Notes: generated by a model not told the origin, from the sequence alone. A DNA stretch of 64,000 nt from Sphingomonas sp. JUb134 (GCF_004341505.2 NZ_SLYP02000001.1:1375001-1439000), one strand, 5' to 3'; shown: positions 9,380 to 19,736, numbered from the stretch's first letter. Numbers and translations: made by a program.

Positions 9380-10770
9380 GTCGCCTGATCGTGATTTCGA
9401 ACCGCGTGCAGGCGCCGACCGCCGCCGACGCGGGGGGTGCGCAGGGCGGCCTTGCTGTGGCGCTGACGGCGGCGCTGCGCGAGGAGCACGGCATCTGGTT
9501 CGGCTGGTCGGGCGAGACCGGGGAGGACCATAAGCTCCGGTTCGAGACCTATGAGGGCGTGACTTCCGCGGTCATGGACCTGTCCGAGCAGGACGTGGAG
9601 GAATATTACGACGGCTTCGCCAACCGCACGCTGTGGCCGCTGTTCCACTACAGGCTCGACCTTACCGAGTTCGAGCGCGACTTCCAGGGCGGCTATGAGC
9701 GGGTGAACCGCGTCTTCGGCCAGGCCATCGGCCCGCACATTGAGCCCGACGACGTGGTGTGGGTCCACGATTATCACATGATCCCGCTCGGTTGGGTGCT
9801 GCGCCAGCAGGGCGTGAAGAACCGCATGGGCTTCTTCCTCCACATCCCGTGGCCGCCGACCCGCCTCCTGGTCGCGCTTCCGCAGCATCGCCGGCTGGTC
9901 GAGTCGCTGTTCGCCTATGACGTCGTCGGTTTCCAGACCGAAGAGTGGCTCGAATCCTTCCGCCACTATGTCGTGACGGAAATGGGCGGCGTGCTGTCGG
10001 ACGGCGACTGCGTGACCGTGGGCGGACGGACGATCCGCGCGATCGCCTGCCCGATCGGCATCGATGCGGACTCGTTCATCAAGGCTGCCAATGGCCCCGT
10101 CGCCAAGGCGACCCAGCTGCGTATGCTCGAAAGCGCGGTGGGCCGCAGCATGATGGTGGGCGTCGACCGGCTCGACTATTCCAAGGGCCTTGCCGAGCGC
10201 TTCTCGGGCTATGAGCGCTTCCTCCAGAACCATGCCGACCGCCGCGCGCTGGTCTATCTGCTGCAGATCGCGCCGCCTTCGCGCACTGCGGTGCAGAGCT
10301 ATCGCGACATTCGCGACAACCTCGACGCCATGTCGGGGCGCATCAACGGCGCCTATGCCGATATCGACTGGGTCCCGATCCGCTACGTCAACCAGGGCTA
10401 TCCGCGCGACGTGCTGGCGGGGATCTACCGCGCGGCCCGGATCGGCCTCGTCACCCCCTTGCGCGACGGCATGAACCTGGTGGCGAAGGAATTCGTGGCG
10501 GCGCAGGACCCGCACGACCCGGGCGTGCTGATCCTGTCGCGCTTTGCGGGTGCCGCCGCGCAGATGCCGCAGGCGGTCCTCTGCAATCCCTACAGCGCCG
10601 AGGACGTGGCCGACGCCATCGACAAGGCGCTGCGCATGTCGCGCGAGGAGCGCATCGCCCGGTGGAAGCCGATGTTCGACAACGTCCGCAACGAGGACGT
10701 GCTGTGGTGGCGCCGGCGTTTCCTAGATACGCTGACCAAAGCGCCGCTGTGCGAGCGGAACACAATCTAG
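9376..10770 (+). CDS. otsA: alpha,alpha-trehalose-phosphate synthase (UDP-forming type)
   Basis: 464 residues of glycosyltransferase family 20. Seen are LIVISNRV at the N-terminus, GGLAVAL, VWVHDYHMIPLG, FLHIPWPP, VGVDRLDYSKGL, and the sugar-nucleotide-binding LRDGMNLVAKEFVA. It joins glucose from a nucleotide sugar to glucose 6-phosphate, giving the OtsB substrate. ATG 9376 overlaps the GH15 stop. Length is normal for bacterial OtsA. It is the last gene of the cluster; the next gene runs the other way. Confidence 0.95.
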   Translation: MSRLIVISNRVQAPTAADAGGAQGGLAVALTAALREEHGIWFGWSGETGEDHKLRFETYEGVTSAVMDLSEQDVEEYYDGFANRTLWPLFHYRLDLTEFERDFQGGYERVNRVFGQAIGPHIEPDDVVWVHDYHMIPLGWVLRQQGVKNRMGFFLHIPWPPTRLLVALPQHRRLVESLFAYDVVGFQTEEWLESFRHYVVTEMGGVLSDGDCVTVGGRTIRAIACPIGIDADSFIKAANGPVAKATQLRMLESAVGRSMMVGVDRLDYSKGLAERFSGYERFLQNHADRRALVYLLQIAPPSRTAVQSYRDIRDNLDAMSGRINGAYADIDWVPIRYVNQGYPRDVLAGIYRAARIGLVTPLRDGMNLVAKEFVAAQDPHDPGVLILSRFAGAAAQMPQAVLCNPYSAEDVADAIDKALRMSREERIARWKPMFDNVRNEDVLWWRRRFLDTLTKAPLCERNTI

Positions 10771-10792
10771 GCCCGGCCGCTGCGCCCTGGGC

Positions 10793-12055
10793 TCAGGACA
10801 GCAGCAGCCCGGCGAGCGCCGCCGACATCAGGTTGGCAAGGCTTCCGGCCACCAGCGCGCGTACGCCGAGCTTTGCGATCATCGGGCGCTGATTGGGCGC
10901 CAGGCTGCCCGTCGCGGCCATCTGGATCGCGATGGAGCTGAAGTTCGCGAAGCCGCACAGCGCAAAGGTGACGATGGCGACGGTGCGCGGCGACAGCTGA
11001 TCGCGCAGGTTGCCGAGCTCGATGAACGAGACGAACTCGTTCAACACGACCTTGCTGCCGAACAGGCCGCCGGCGATGCCCGCCTCGTGCCAGGGGATGT
11101 TGAGCAGGAACATCACCGGCTGGAACACGGTGCCGATGATCATCTGGAAGCTGAGCTCCGGATGGCCGAACCATCCACCCACCGCACCCAGAAGGCCGTT
11201 GGCGAGCGCGACGAGCGCGACGAAGGCGAGTACCATCGCCCCGACGGCGACGGCGATCTTTACGCCGATCTGCGCGCCCGTGGCCGCCGCCATGATCAGG
11301 TTGGCGGCCTTTTCCTCCTCGAGATTGACTTCCGCCGCGCGGATCGCGGCTTCCTCGTCCGCCTGTGCGTCCGCATCCTTTGCCGCGACCGGCGCGTCCG
11401 GCATGATGATCTTGGCCATCAGCAGCCCGCCGGGTGCCGCCATGAAGGAGGCGGCGAGCAGGAAGGGAAGCGATTGCGGGCCGAGGAAGGCGGCATAGGC
11501 CGCGAGGATCGTGCCGGCGACGCCCGCCATGCCCACCGACATGACGGCGAACAGCTGCGAGGGCGTGAGGGTGGCGAGATAGGGGCGGATCACCAGCGGC
11601 GCCTCGCTCTGGCCGACGAAGATGTTGGCGGCGGCGCACAGCGACTCGACCTTGGAGACGCCGGTCACCTTTTCGATGCCCCCGCCGACCCAGCGGACGA
11701 CGAACTGCATCACCCCCAGGTGGTAGAGGATCGAAACCAGCGCCGCGAAGAAGATGATGACCGGCAGCGCCGAGATGGCGAAGCTGTGGCCGCCCATCTC
11801 CGGCCGTGCGAGCGGGCCGAACACGAAGTCGGTGCCGGCCTGCGCATAGCCGAGCAGCGCGGAGACGCCGGCGGCGGCGGCCTGGATCAGGCGGCGGCCG
11901 AACGGCACGTAGAGCACCAGCACGGCGATGCCGACCTGCAGTGCGAAGGCGGCGCCGACGACGCGCAGCCGGATGGCCCGGCGGTTCGTCGAGATTGCGA
12001 AGGCGATCGCAAGGATCACGACGATACCGGCCACGCCGATAAGAAAACGGTTCAT
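10793..12055 (-). CDS. concentrative nucleoside transporter (CNT/NupC family)
   Basis: 420 residues with roughly ten hydrophobic helices. CNT signatures include FFAALVSILYHLGVMQ, ANIFVGQSEAPLVIRPYL, LTPSQLFAVM, NEFVSFIEL, and the C-terminal FALCGFANFSSIAIQ. A charged, predicted cytoplasmic loop (AKDADAQADEEAAIRAAE) sits mid-protein. The family imports nucleosides with Na+ or H+ across the inner membrane. The gene converges on otsA and diverges from the queuosine transporter; the 184-base spacer 12056-12239 must hold both promoters. Confidence 0.92.
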   Translation of the reverse strand: MNRFLIGVAGIVVILAIAFAISTNRRAIRLRVVGAAFALQVGIAVLVLYVPFGRRLIQAAAAGVSALLGYAQAGTDFVFGPLARPEMGGHSFAISALPVIIFFAALVSILYHLGVMQFVVRWVGGGIEKVTGVSKVESLCAAANIFVGQSEAPLVIRPYLATLTPSQLFAVMSVGMAGVAGTILAAYAAFLGPQSLPFLLAASFMAAPGGLLMAKIIMPDAPVAAKDADAQADEEAAIRAAEVNLEEEKAANLIMAAATGAQIGVKIAVAVGAMVLAFVALVALANGLLGAVGGWFGHPELSFQMIIGTVFQPVMFLLNIPWHEAGIAGGLFGSKVVLNEFVSFIELGNLRDQLSPRTVAIVTFALCGFANFSSIAIQMAATGSLAPNQRPMIAKLGVRALVAGSLANLMSAALAGLLLS

Positions 12056-12239
12056 TCCTGGTTCCGGCCCCGTGCCCGCTCGGCAGGCGTAGTGATGGTC
12101 ACGTCGAGCTTCTGGCGCAGAAGCGCGGCGGGACTATGGCCAAGCGGCGCCCGCGGCAACAGTCCTTTCGTCGTGGGACGTTCCATTTCAGGCGGTTGCG
12201 CGCATTGACCGACACGGGAAAGCGTCTAGCGTCGCGCGG

Positions 12240-12896
12240 ATGACTCCCCATCCTTCCACCGCGGTGCCGCGGTCGTTGTTCGTGTTCTCCATTTTCTACG
12301 GCGGCATGGTCTGCATCGCAGGCGTGCTCGGCAACAAGCAGGTCGCCGTCGGGCCGCTCGCCGTCGAAGCGGGCATCTTCGCCTTCCTGTTGCTCGTGAC
12401 CGTCTCCAGCGCCGTCGCGGAACTGCACGGCCGTGCCATGGCCAATCGCCTGGTGCAGTTCGGCTTCGTGCCGCTGATCTTCTCCATCCTGCTGTTGCTC
12501 GCCGTGCTGACGGTGCCGGCCGCACCCGACATGGAGCCCGAGCGGCTCGCGGCATTCGAGTTGATGATGCGCGCGACCCCGCGCATCTGGGGGGCGGGCA
12601 TCGTCGCTTATGGCGTGTCGCAGACGTTGAACGTCACCATATTTGCCGCGATGCGTCGCGGTGCGGGCAAGTTCCTGTGGCTGCGGGCGGGAACGGCCAG
12701 CGCCCTGTCCCAGATCGTCGACACGCTGATCTTCATCACCATCGCCTTCTACGGCGCCTTCCCGATCGGCCAGCTGATCGTCGGCCAGATGATCGCCAAG
12801 GTGGTGCTCTCGATCGTGCTGGTCCCGCCGCTCATCTACTTCTTCGTCGCGCTCGGCCGCTGGCTGGACGGGACGCGCGCGGAGCAGGCGGCATGA
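12240..12896 (+). CDS. yhhQ: queuosine precursor transporter (YhhQ/VUT family)
   Basis: 218 residues with about six transmembrane helices. Family marks are GVLGNKQVAVG (membrane start), TVSSAVAELHGRAMANRLV, SQTLNVTIFAAMRR, and ALSQIVDTLIFITIAFYG. YhhQ-type proteins import the queuosine precursors preQ0/preQ1. The window also holds gluQ and tgt, which act on the same tRNA modification, though not adjacent. The stop overlaps the PhnA-like gene as ATGA. Confidence 0.9.
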   Translation: MTPHPSTAVPRSLFVFSIFYGGMVCIAGVLGNKQVAVGPLAVEAGIFAFLLLVTVSSAVAELHGRAMANRLVQFGFVPLIFSILLLLAVLTVPAAPDMEPERLAAFELMMRATPRIWGAGIVAYGVSQTLNVTIFAAMRRGAGKFLWLRAGTASALSQIVDTLIFITIAFYGAFPIGQLIVGQMIAKVVLSIVLVPPLIYFFVALGRWLDGTRAEQAA

Positions 12897-13201
12897 GCGA
12901 CGACTATATCTATGACGAGGCGACCGGCGAGTGGATCAGCCCGGACGACGCCGCCGCTGCCGCCCCTGCGGAATCGCCAGACGGCGGCGTCGAGGTGCGG
13001 GATGCGGCGGGTAACCTGCTCGCCGACGGCGACAGCGTGACGCTGGTCAAGGACCTGAAGGTCAAGGGCGCGAACCAGACGCTGAAGCGGGGCACCGTCA
13101 TCAAGTCGATCCGCCTGACCGGCGACGCGCAGGAGATCGACTGCCGCTACGAAGGCATCAAGGGGCTCGTCCTGCGCGCGGAGTTCGTTCGCAAGCGGTG
13201 A
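12893..13201 (+). CDS. PhnA-domain protein lacking the N-terminal zinc ribbon
   Basis: 102 residues. From about residue 34 the sequence follows the PhnA/YjdM C-terminal domain closely: VRDAAGNLLADGDSVTLVKD, LKVKGANQTLKRGTVIKSIR, then a C-terminal segment ending EFVRKR. PhnA proteins normally begin with a four-cysteine zinc ribbon; here the first 33 residues (MSDDYIYDEATGEWI then an Ala/Pro linker) contain no cysteine. Only one cysteine is present, near residue 83. Despite the family name, a phosphonate role is not established. It is coupled to the transporter by an ATGA overlap at 12893. Confidence 0.88.
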   Translation: MSDDYIYDEATGEWISPDDAAAAAPAESPDGGVEVRDAAGNLLADGDSVTLVKDLKVKGANQTLKRGTVIKSIRLTGDAQEIDCRYEGIKGLVLRAEFVRKR

Positions 13202-13228
13202 GGCTCGCGCCGCTGGGCCTCTCTTGAG

Positions 13229-13326
13229 TACCCCGGCGGAGGCCGGGCTCCGGTTGGGATAGCGTCGGCGAGGGCGCGCCAAGTCTCGGGAGCCTCCGCA
13301 ACTGGGCCCCGGCCTTCGCCGGGGTA
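13229..13326. repeat. paired GC-hairpin repeat, copy B (divergent)
   Basis: Two hairpins, CCCCGGC-ggag-GCCGGG (13231-13247) and GCCCCGGC-CTTC-GCCGGGGTAC (13306-13326), flank about 58 bases. The outer bases TACCCC and GGGGTA are complementary, so the whole unit can also fold end to end. The layout is that of copies A, C and D, but the core differs. It lies between the PhnA-like gene and argB, in gene-free spacer 13202-13405. Confidence 0.6.
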
Positions 13327-13405
13327 CGGGTACAGGTCGGTGCGGTAGCCGCACGTCCCTTCAAAAACTTTGGATCGCGGCGCGCTTGGCGCTACAGGCG
13401 CGCGC

Positions 13406-14305
13406 ATGACCGACCATTCCCCCGATCCCGCGATGCTTGCCAAGGCGGAGACGCTGACCGAAGCGCTGCCCTATCTCCAGCGCTACGCCGGCATGACCTT
13501 TGTCGTGAAATACGGCGGCCACGCGATGGGCGATCCCGAGCTGCAGCGCGACTTCGCCGAGGACGTGGTGCTGCTGAAGGCAGTCGGCATCAACCCGGTG
13601 GTGGTACACGGCGGCGGGCCGCAGATCGGCGCGATGCTCAAGCGCCTGGGCGTCGAAAGCCGCTTCATCGACGGGCTGCGCGTGACCGACGCGGCCACGG
13701 CCGAGGTCGCGGAGATGGTGCTGGCCGGCAAGATCAACAAGGAAATCGTGTCCTGGATCGCTGCCGCCGGCGGGCGCGCGGTCGGTATCTCGGGCAAGGA
13801 CGCCGGCCTCGTGCGCGCCGAAAAGGTGCAGCGGACCGAGCCCGACCGCAACTCGGGCATCGAGCGCCACGTCGACCTGGGCTTCGTCGGCGAGCCGGTG
13901 GCGGTCGACCCGACGCTGCTCAACAGCCTGGCGCGCGACGGCTTCATTCCCGTCGTGGCGCCGGTGGCGCTGGGCGCGGACGGCCACACCTATAACGTCA
14001 ACGCCGACACCATGGCGGGTGCGATCGCGGGTGCGCTGGGGGCCGCCCGCTTCTTCCTGCTGACCGACGTTCCGGGCGTGATGGACAAGTCGGGCGAGTT
14101 GCTGACCGACCTTCAGCCCAAGGACATCGCCGCCTTGAAGGAAGACGGTACGATTCGTGGCGGCATGATCCCCAAGGTCGAGACCTGCGTCGCCGCCGTC
14201 GGCGCCGGGGTGGACGCGGCGGTGATCCTGGACGGCCGCATCCCGCACGGGCTGCTGCTGGAGATCTTCACCCGCCAGGGCGCAGGTACGCTGGTCCGCG
14301 CCTGA
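13406..14305 (+). CDS. argB: acetylglutamate kinase
   Basis: 299 residues of the amino-acid kinase family. Seen are [11 protein letters not shown] (phosphate-binding start), [26 protein letters not shown], and [14 protein letters not shown] near the C-terminus. It phosphorylates N-acetylglutamate in arginine synthesis. The [11 protein letters not shown] helix before the core is typical of arginine-inhibited ArgB forms. ATG 13406 is preferred over the in-frame ATG at 13370, which would add a non-conserved GATGAR stretch. Confidence 0.95.
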   Translation: MTDHSPDPAMLAKAETLTEALPYLQRYAGMTFVVKYGGHAMGDPELQRDFAEDVVLLKAVGINPVVVHGGGPQIGAMLKRLGVESRFIDGLRVTDAATAEVAEMVLAGKINKEIVSWIAAAGGRAVGISGKDAGLVRAEKVQRTEPDRNSGIERHVDLGFVGEPVAVDPTLLNSLARDGFIPVVAPVALGADGHTYNVNADTMAGAIAGALGAARFFLLTDVPGVMDKSGELLTDLQPKDIAALKEDGTIRGGMIPKVETCVAAVGAGVDAAVILDGRIPHGLLLEIFTRQGAGTLVRA

Positions 14306-14326
14306 TGCGCACCGCTTCCGCATCCA

Positions 14327-14350
14327 GGCAGCGGGCGCTTGTCCGCTGCC
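14327..14350 (+). terminator. hairpin after argB, weak terminator candidate
   Basis: GGCAGCGG (14327-14334) pairs perfectly with CCGCTGCC (14343-14350) across an 8-base loop, 22 bases after the argB stop. No T-run follows, so it may only stabilise the transcript end. Confidence 0.4.
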
Positions 14351-14396
14351 GTCCGGGTAGGGTATCGCTGCCCAAGACCGTTTCGGAGCCGCACCG

Positions 14397-14699
14397 TTGA
14401 ACGTCCTGATTCAAATCATCGACTACCTGCTCAACGTCCTGTGGTGGGTGATCTTCGTCCAGTTCGTGTTGTCGATCCTGATTGCTTTCAACGTCATCAA
14501 CACGCACAGCGACTTCGTGCGCAGCGTATGGCGGGCGCTGAACGTCATCACTGAGCCGATCTATCGCCCGTTCCGCCGGATCCTGCCGGACCTGGGTGCG
14601 ATCGACCTCGCGCCGATGGCGGTGCTGGTGACCATGGGCATCCTGCAGACGATCGTGCTGCCGGCGCTCTACCGGGCGACGCTGCCCTACGCGATCTGA
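14397..14699 (+). CDS. YggT family membrane protein
   Basis: 100 residues with two hydrophobic blocks (about 8-30 and 74-95). The NVLWWVIFVQFVLSIL start and RPFRRILPDLGAIDLAPM linker are typical of YggT proteins. TTG 14397 is the start: GGAG at 14385-14388 lies 8 bases ahead and no ATG or GTG is nearby in frame. YggT has been linked to osmotic stress and division in other bacteria; no role can be read here. TGATG couples it to the DUF167 gene, a pairing common in many bacteria. Confidence 0.88.
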   Translation: MNVLIQIIDYLLNVLWWVIFVQFVLSILIAFNVINTHSDFVRSVWRALNVITEPIYRPFRRILPDLGAIDLAPMAVLVTMGILQTIVLPALYRATLPYAI

Positions 14700-15010
14700 T
14701 GCGGGGCGGGGCGGCCTGGTCGCCCGACCAGCAGGGCCTCCGCATCGCCGTCCGCGTGACGCCGCGCTCTTCGCGTGAGGCATTCGGGGGCAGCGATGCC
14801 GAGCATTTCGCCGCCCGCCTGACGGCGCCCCCGGTCGAGGGCGCGGCCAACGCCGCCCTGGTGCAGCTGGTCGCGCGCAGCTTCGGCGTGCCCAGGCGCG
14901 CGGTGACGCTGGTTGCCGGCGACACGGCGCGGGTGAAGCGGTTGCTGGTCGAAGGCGACACCACAGCGCTGGAACAGACGGCCGCGAGCCTCTATGCGAC
15001 CAAGGCATGA
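14699..15010 (+). CDS. DUF167 (YggU) family protein
   Basis: 103 residues with the DUF167 marks: [33 protein letters not shown], and the C-terminal [18 protein letters not shown]. Small soluble alpha/beta protein of unknown biochemical role. It shares one base with the YggT stop and its own stop overlaps folD (ATGA at 15007), making YggT, DUF167 and folD one coupled run. Confidence 0.9.
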   Translation: MRGGAAWSPDQQGLRIAVRVTPRSSREAFGGSDAEHFAARLTAPPVEGAANAALVQLVARSFGVPRRAVTLVAGDTARVKRLLVEGDTTALEQTAASLYATKA

Positions 15011-15882
15011 GCGCTGACATCATCGACGGAAAGGCCTTTGCGGCCAAGTTGCGGGGCCGGGTAGGCGAGGCCGCAGGAGCATTTGCCGAGGCCGCCGGCC
15101 GCCCCGCGGGGCTTGCGGTGGTGCTGGTGGGCGAGGATCCGGCCTCGGCGGTCTACGTCCGCTCCAAGGGCAAGGCGACGGTCGCCGCCGGCATGGCGAG
15201 CTTCGAGCACCGCCTGCCGGCCGACACCGACCAGGCGACGCTGGAGGCGCTGGTCGACCAGCTCAACGCCGATCCTGCCGTCGATGGCATCCTGGTACAG
15301 CTGCCGCTTCCGCGCCACCTGGATGCCGACGCAGTGCTGCTGCGCATCGACCCGGACAAGGACGTGGACGGCTTCCATCCGGTCAACGCCGGTCGGCTCG
15401 CCTCCGGACTGCCGGGGTTCGTGCCGTGCACGCCGCTTGGCTGCCTGATGCTGCTGCGCGACCGGCTGGGCGACCTGTCGGGGCTGGAAGCCGTGGTGAT
15501 CGGCCGTTCCAACATCGTCGGCAAGCCGATGGCGGCCCTGCTGACCGCCGACAGCGCCACCGTCACGCTGGCGCATTCGCGCACCCGGGACTTGCCGGGT
15601 CATGTCGGGCGGGCGGACATCGTCGTGGCGGCGGTGGGGCGCCCGAACTTCGTGCGCGGCGAGTGGCTGAAGCCCGGTGCCACGGTGATCGACGTCGGCA
15701 TCAACCGCGTCGAAGGCGGGCTGGTCGGCGACGTCGACTTCGCCTCCGCAGTCGAGGTGGCCGGGGCGATCACGCCGGTACCGGGCGGAGTGGGGCCGAT
15801 GACCATCGCCGTCCTGTTGCGCAACACGCTGGTGGCGGCGCACCGCCGCGCGGGCGTGCCGCTCGACGAAGCCACGCTCTAA
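15007..15882 (+). CDS. folD: bifunctional methylenetetrahydrofolate dehydrogenase/cyclohydrolase
   Basis: 291 residues. The catalytic Lys lies in YVRSKGKA; further marks are [36 protein letters not shown] and the NADP-side [14 protein letters not shown]. FolD interconverts 5,10-methylene- and 10-formyl-tetrahydrofolate. Complete and of normal length. The start ATG overlaps the DUF167 stop. Confidence 0.96.
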   Translation: MSADIIDGKAFAAKLRGRVGEAAGAFAEAAGRPAGLAVVLVGEDPASAVYVRSKGKATVAAGMASFEHRLPADTDQATLEALVDQLNADPAVDGILVQLPLPRHLDADAVLLRIDPDKDVDGFHPVNAGRLASGLPGFVPCTPLGCLMLLRDRLGDLSGLEAVVIGRSNIVGKPMAALLTADSATVTLAHSRTRDLPGHVGRADIVVAAVGRPNFVRGEWLKPGATVIDVGINRVEGGLVGDVDFASAVEVAGAITPVPGGVGPMTIAVLLRNTLVAAHRRAGVPLDEATL

Positions 15883-15899
15883 CCTGCGAGGGCCCCGCC

Positions 15900-16520
15900 G
15901 TGCTCGAGCTGTTCATCTCCGCCCTGATCACCTTCTTCGTGGTGATCGATCCCCCCGGCTGCGCCCCGATCTATGCGGGACTGACGGCGGGGGCGAGCGG
16001 GGTGCAGCGCCGCAGCATGGCGATCCGCGCGGTGCTGACGGCGGCCGCGATCCTGCTGGTGTTCGCGCTGTTCGGGCGCGGGCTGCTCCATGCGCTCGGC
16101 ATCAGCCTCGACAGCTTCCGCATCGCCGGCGGCATCATGCTGTTCCTGATCGCGCTGGAGATGGTGTTCGAGAAGCGCACTCAGCGCCGCGAGGACCGCG
16201 CCGCCAAGATCATCGAGACGCATGAGGTGGAGGACGTCTCCATCTTCCCGATGGCGATGCCGATGATCGCGGGACCGGGCTCGATCGCCAGCGTGATGCT
16301 GCTGATGGGGCAGACCGACGGCACCACCGCCAAGCTGGTGGTGCTCGCCGCCCTGGCGACCAACCTCCTGCTGATGCTCGTCGCGCTGCTCGCCGCCGCC
16401 CCGCTGATGCGCCTGCTGGGCGCCAAGATCGAAGCGGTGATCACCCGCGTGCTGGGTGTGCTGCTGGCAGCACTCGCCTCGCAGTTCGTGATCGACGGCC
16501 TGCGCGCGAGCTTCTTGTGA
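15900..16520 (+). CDS. MarC family integral membrane protein
   Basis: 206 residues with six hydrophobic segments. MarC family marks are FFVVIDPPGCAPIY near the N-terminus, FRIAGGIMLFLIALEMVF, and MAMPMIAGPGSIASVM in the middle. The role of MarC proteins is unresolved despite the old link to antibiotic resistance. The start is GTG 15900, with GAGGG at 15888-15892 seven bases ahead; no ATG fits the N-terminal helix. It follows folD by 17 bases. Confidence 0.9.
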   Translation: MLELFISALITFFVVIDPPGCAPIYAGLTAGASGVQRRSMAIRAVLTAAAILLVFALFGRGLLHALGISLDSFRIAGGIMLFLIALEMVFEKRTQRREDRAAKIIETHEVEDVSIFPMAMPMIAGPGSIASVMLLMGQTDGTTAKLVVLAALATNLLLMLVALLAAAPLMRLLGAKIEAVITRVLGVLLAALASQFVIDGLRASFL

Positions 16521-16735
16521 GGTGAAAGGGCTTCCTGTCCGCCAAAGTCATTCTGGACAGTAAACGCACCGGTAAGGTGCATTTGTTGCGGGAGGGCTAC
16601 ACCCGCGAAAGAAAAGTACGCGGCCCGCCGCCCTGTCCTTTACAAATCTTAGCCCTGGGTCGCATTGCTGCTCCACCGGCTTCCGTGCCGGGGGGAAGCG
16701 ATCCGCTGCGTAGCGGGCGAAAAAGGGACAGTATC

Positions 16736-19659
16736 TTGATCAAATCCTCGATGTTGCGTGGAACCACCGCGCTGACCGCGCTCGTGCTGGTTGGCATGGG
16801 CGTTTCCGCGCCGGCGTTCGCCCAGACGGCGGACGAGCAGGCGACCGCCACCGCAGATCAGGCGCAAACGCCTGGGGCTCGCGAGGCCGCGACCGACACC
16901 GACACGACCGGTCAGGAGATCGTCGTCACCGGGTCGATGTTCCGCCAGGCCGTCACCCCGTCGCCCGTCACCGTCGTCTCGACCGAGAACCTCGAGCAGC
17001 GCGGCATCCAGACCGTCCAGGAAGGCATCCAGCGGCTGGCGGCCAACAACGGCCCGGCGCTCACCAACTCGTTCAGCGCGAACGGTGCGTTCGCAGGCGG
17101 CGCTTCCGCCGTGTCGCTGCGCGGCCTTTCCAGCAGCTCGACGCTGGTGCTGTTCGACGGCCTGCGTGCGGCCTATTTCCCGCTCGCCGATGACGCGACC
17201 CGCAACTTCGTCGACCTGAACACCATCCCGGACGACATCGTCGAGCGTGTCGAAGTGCTGCGCGACGGCGCATCGTCCAGCTATGGCGCCGACGCGATCG
17301 CGGGCGTGGTGAACATCATCACCAAGCGCAGCTTCCGGGGCGTCGCAGCCCGCGCCGAGGCCGGCATCTCCGAGGACGGTATCGCGCCGACCCAGCGCCT
17401 GTCGCTGACCGCCGGCACCGGCGACCTCGATAGCGACGGCTACAACGCGTACATCAGCGGCTTCTACTACCGCGCGGGCGAGGTCTATAACCGCGACCTG
17501 CCCTATCCGTTCAACTCCTCCGACCAGACCGGCATCGGCGGCCCGAACGACACGATCAATCCGGACACCTGGGGCGTCACCAACGCCGGTTCGAACCTGT
17601 ACATTCGTCCGGTCGGGTCGACCCAGTATTCGCTGCTCTCGGGCGGTTGCGCCAATGGTAACGCCGTGTCGACCGGTGCGCCGGCAACCGGCGTGGTGCC
17701 CGGCACCATCTGCAGCCAGGACAACATCAACCAGTATGGCGTGGTCGCGCCGAAGGTTGAGCGCTTCGGCGGTTCGGCCAAGTTCACCGCGATGGTCGGC
17801 GACAGCTCCGAAGCCTACGCGCAGTTCAACTTCCAGCAGACCACCAGCAGCTATAACGGCACGCCCTCGCAGATCTATGCGAACGCTCCCGCCGGCATCT
17901 ACTTCCAGCCGTTCTCGACCCGCTCGAGCGCTGCGTCCTATGCACCGGGCTCGGGTCCGCTGACGCTGCCGGGGACCAACCCGTACAATCCGTTGGGTGT
18001 GGACGCTGAGCTGGTCGGTTGGCTGCCCAACTCCATCGAGCGTGACGAGACCCGCAGCCGCGTCTATCGCGCCGCTGCCGGTATTCACGGCACCGTGTTC
18101 GGTGACTGGGACTATCGCGTCGACCTGACCGCGATGCACACGGACCTGCGTCGTCGCCAGAACGGCTACGTCTACATCCAGCACCTGCTCGATGTGATCG
18201 CGGACGGATCGTACAACTTCATCAATCCGTCGGCGAACAGCCAGAGCGTCACCGACTATCTGATGCCGGAGAACATCACCGACGCCTCGTCGGACCTCTA
18301 CCAGGCACAGTTCTCGGTCAACAAGGCCGTGACCCAGCTGCCGGGCGGCGACCTGGAAGTCGGCTTCGGCGGCTCGATCTACTATGAGGCCGTGGACGCG
18401 CCGAGCGCGAACTCGGACATCAATGGTCCTACCGAGCGCTATTTCCGCCTCAACGCCTTCGGCACCGAGGGCAACCGTACCGTCACCTCGGCCTTCGGCG
18501 AAATCAACGCGCCGGTGCTCGATCAGCTGACGCTCAACGCCTCGGGTCGCTTCGACCATTATTCGACCGCCAGAGCAACTTCTCGCCCAAGCTCGGCGCG
18601 AAGTTCACGCCGATCGAGCAGCTGACGGTGCGTGGTACCTGGTCGCGCGGCTACCGCATCCCGAGCTTCGCGGAAGCAAACGCACTGCCGACCACCGGCT
18701 ATGTGACCAACTCGCCGAACCTGTTCACCGACGCGTTCCTGGCGCAGTATTCCACTCCGGGTGCGGTGTGCTCGAAGGACACCTTCAGCAGCTGCCCGAC
18801 CTACATTCGTTCGGGCAGCTATGGTTCGACGACGCTCGCGTCGCCGGATCTGAAGCCGGAGAAGTCGCGCAGCTTTACGGCCGGCGTGGTGTTCGAGCCG
18901 TTCCACAACGTCGCGTTCACGGTCGACTACTTCAACATCAAGAAGACCAACGCGATCACGTCGCTCACCGCCGGTGACGCGCTGCAGGCCTACTACGCCG
19001 GGCAGCCGGTGGATCCGGCCTTCACGATCACTCCGGACGCCCCGGACGCGGCCTTCCCGAACGCCACGCCGCGCGTGCTCTACGTCGCGTCGGCGCTGGT
19101 CAACGCCAACACGATCAAGTCGGAAGGCATCGACTTCGGCATCAACAGCCGCGTGCAGTTCGGTGACGTGACCTGGGTGAGCAACCTGGATGCGACGCTG
19201 CAGCTGGAACTGAGCACCACCTTCCCGGATGGTCGCAAGGAAAGCTATGTCGACACGCTCGGCAACTACAACCTGACGGCCGGCTCGGGCACGTTCCGCT
19301 GGCGCGGCAACTGGCAGAACACCCTGCTGGTGGGTCCGTACTCGCTGACCGCGACGGCGAACTACACCTCGGGCTATGACCTGTCGGCAGAGGACCAAGG
19401 TGGCGAAGCAGGCGACTGCAGCCTGGCACCGAGCCCGAACTACACGGGCTGCCGCGTGAAGAGCTACTTCACGCTGGACCTGAACGGCACCGTCAAGGTC
19501 AGCGACAACATGACCTTCTACGTGAACATGCTGAACGTGTTCGATCGTCTGCCTGACGTCGATCCGGTCACCTATGGCGCGTGGCTGTACAACCCGGTCC
19601 AGGCCGGCGAGAACATCTACGGCCGCCGCTTCCTGGCGGGTGCGCGCGTCAACTTCTAA
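16736..19659 (+). pseudogene. TonB-dependent receptor split by a one-base frameshift
   Basis: Frame one runs from TTG 16736 (AAGGGA at 16724-16728 ahead) to a premature stop at 18623-18625. It holds a signal peptide ending VSAPAFAQ, the TonB box EIVVTGS, a plug domain with RGLSSSSTLVLFDG and VLRDGASSSYGADAIAG, and the first barrel strands. From 18571 the barrel continues in a different frame (QSNFSPKLG, then GTWSRGYRIPSFAEA) to 19659, ending in the OMP-type aromatic terminus RVNF. The break is at 18568-18571, where ACC-GC-CAG would read Thr-Gly-Gln if one G were added. Rejoined length is about 974 residues, normal for such receptors. Either a real loss of function or a sequencing error; the downstream part has no other defects. 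Confidence 0.85.
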
Positions 19660-19681
19660 GTCGACGGACGCTGAAAATAAG

Positions 19682-19714
19682 AAGGGGCGGCTCCGAAGGG
19701 AGCCGCCCCTTTTC
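19682..19714 (+). terminator. strong intrinsic terminator, receptor and clpB ends
   Basis: A 13-base perfect stem, AAGGGGCGGCTCC (19682-19694) with GGAGCCGCCCCTT (19699-19711), closed by a GAAG loop and followed by TTCGTTT. It lies 22 bases after the receptor stop and just before the convergent clpB stop. A-rich bases on its left side (ctgaaaataag) make it usable from both sides. Confidence 0.88.
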
Positions 19715-19736
19715 GTTTGGGCAGAGGCCCCGCGCC

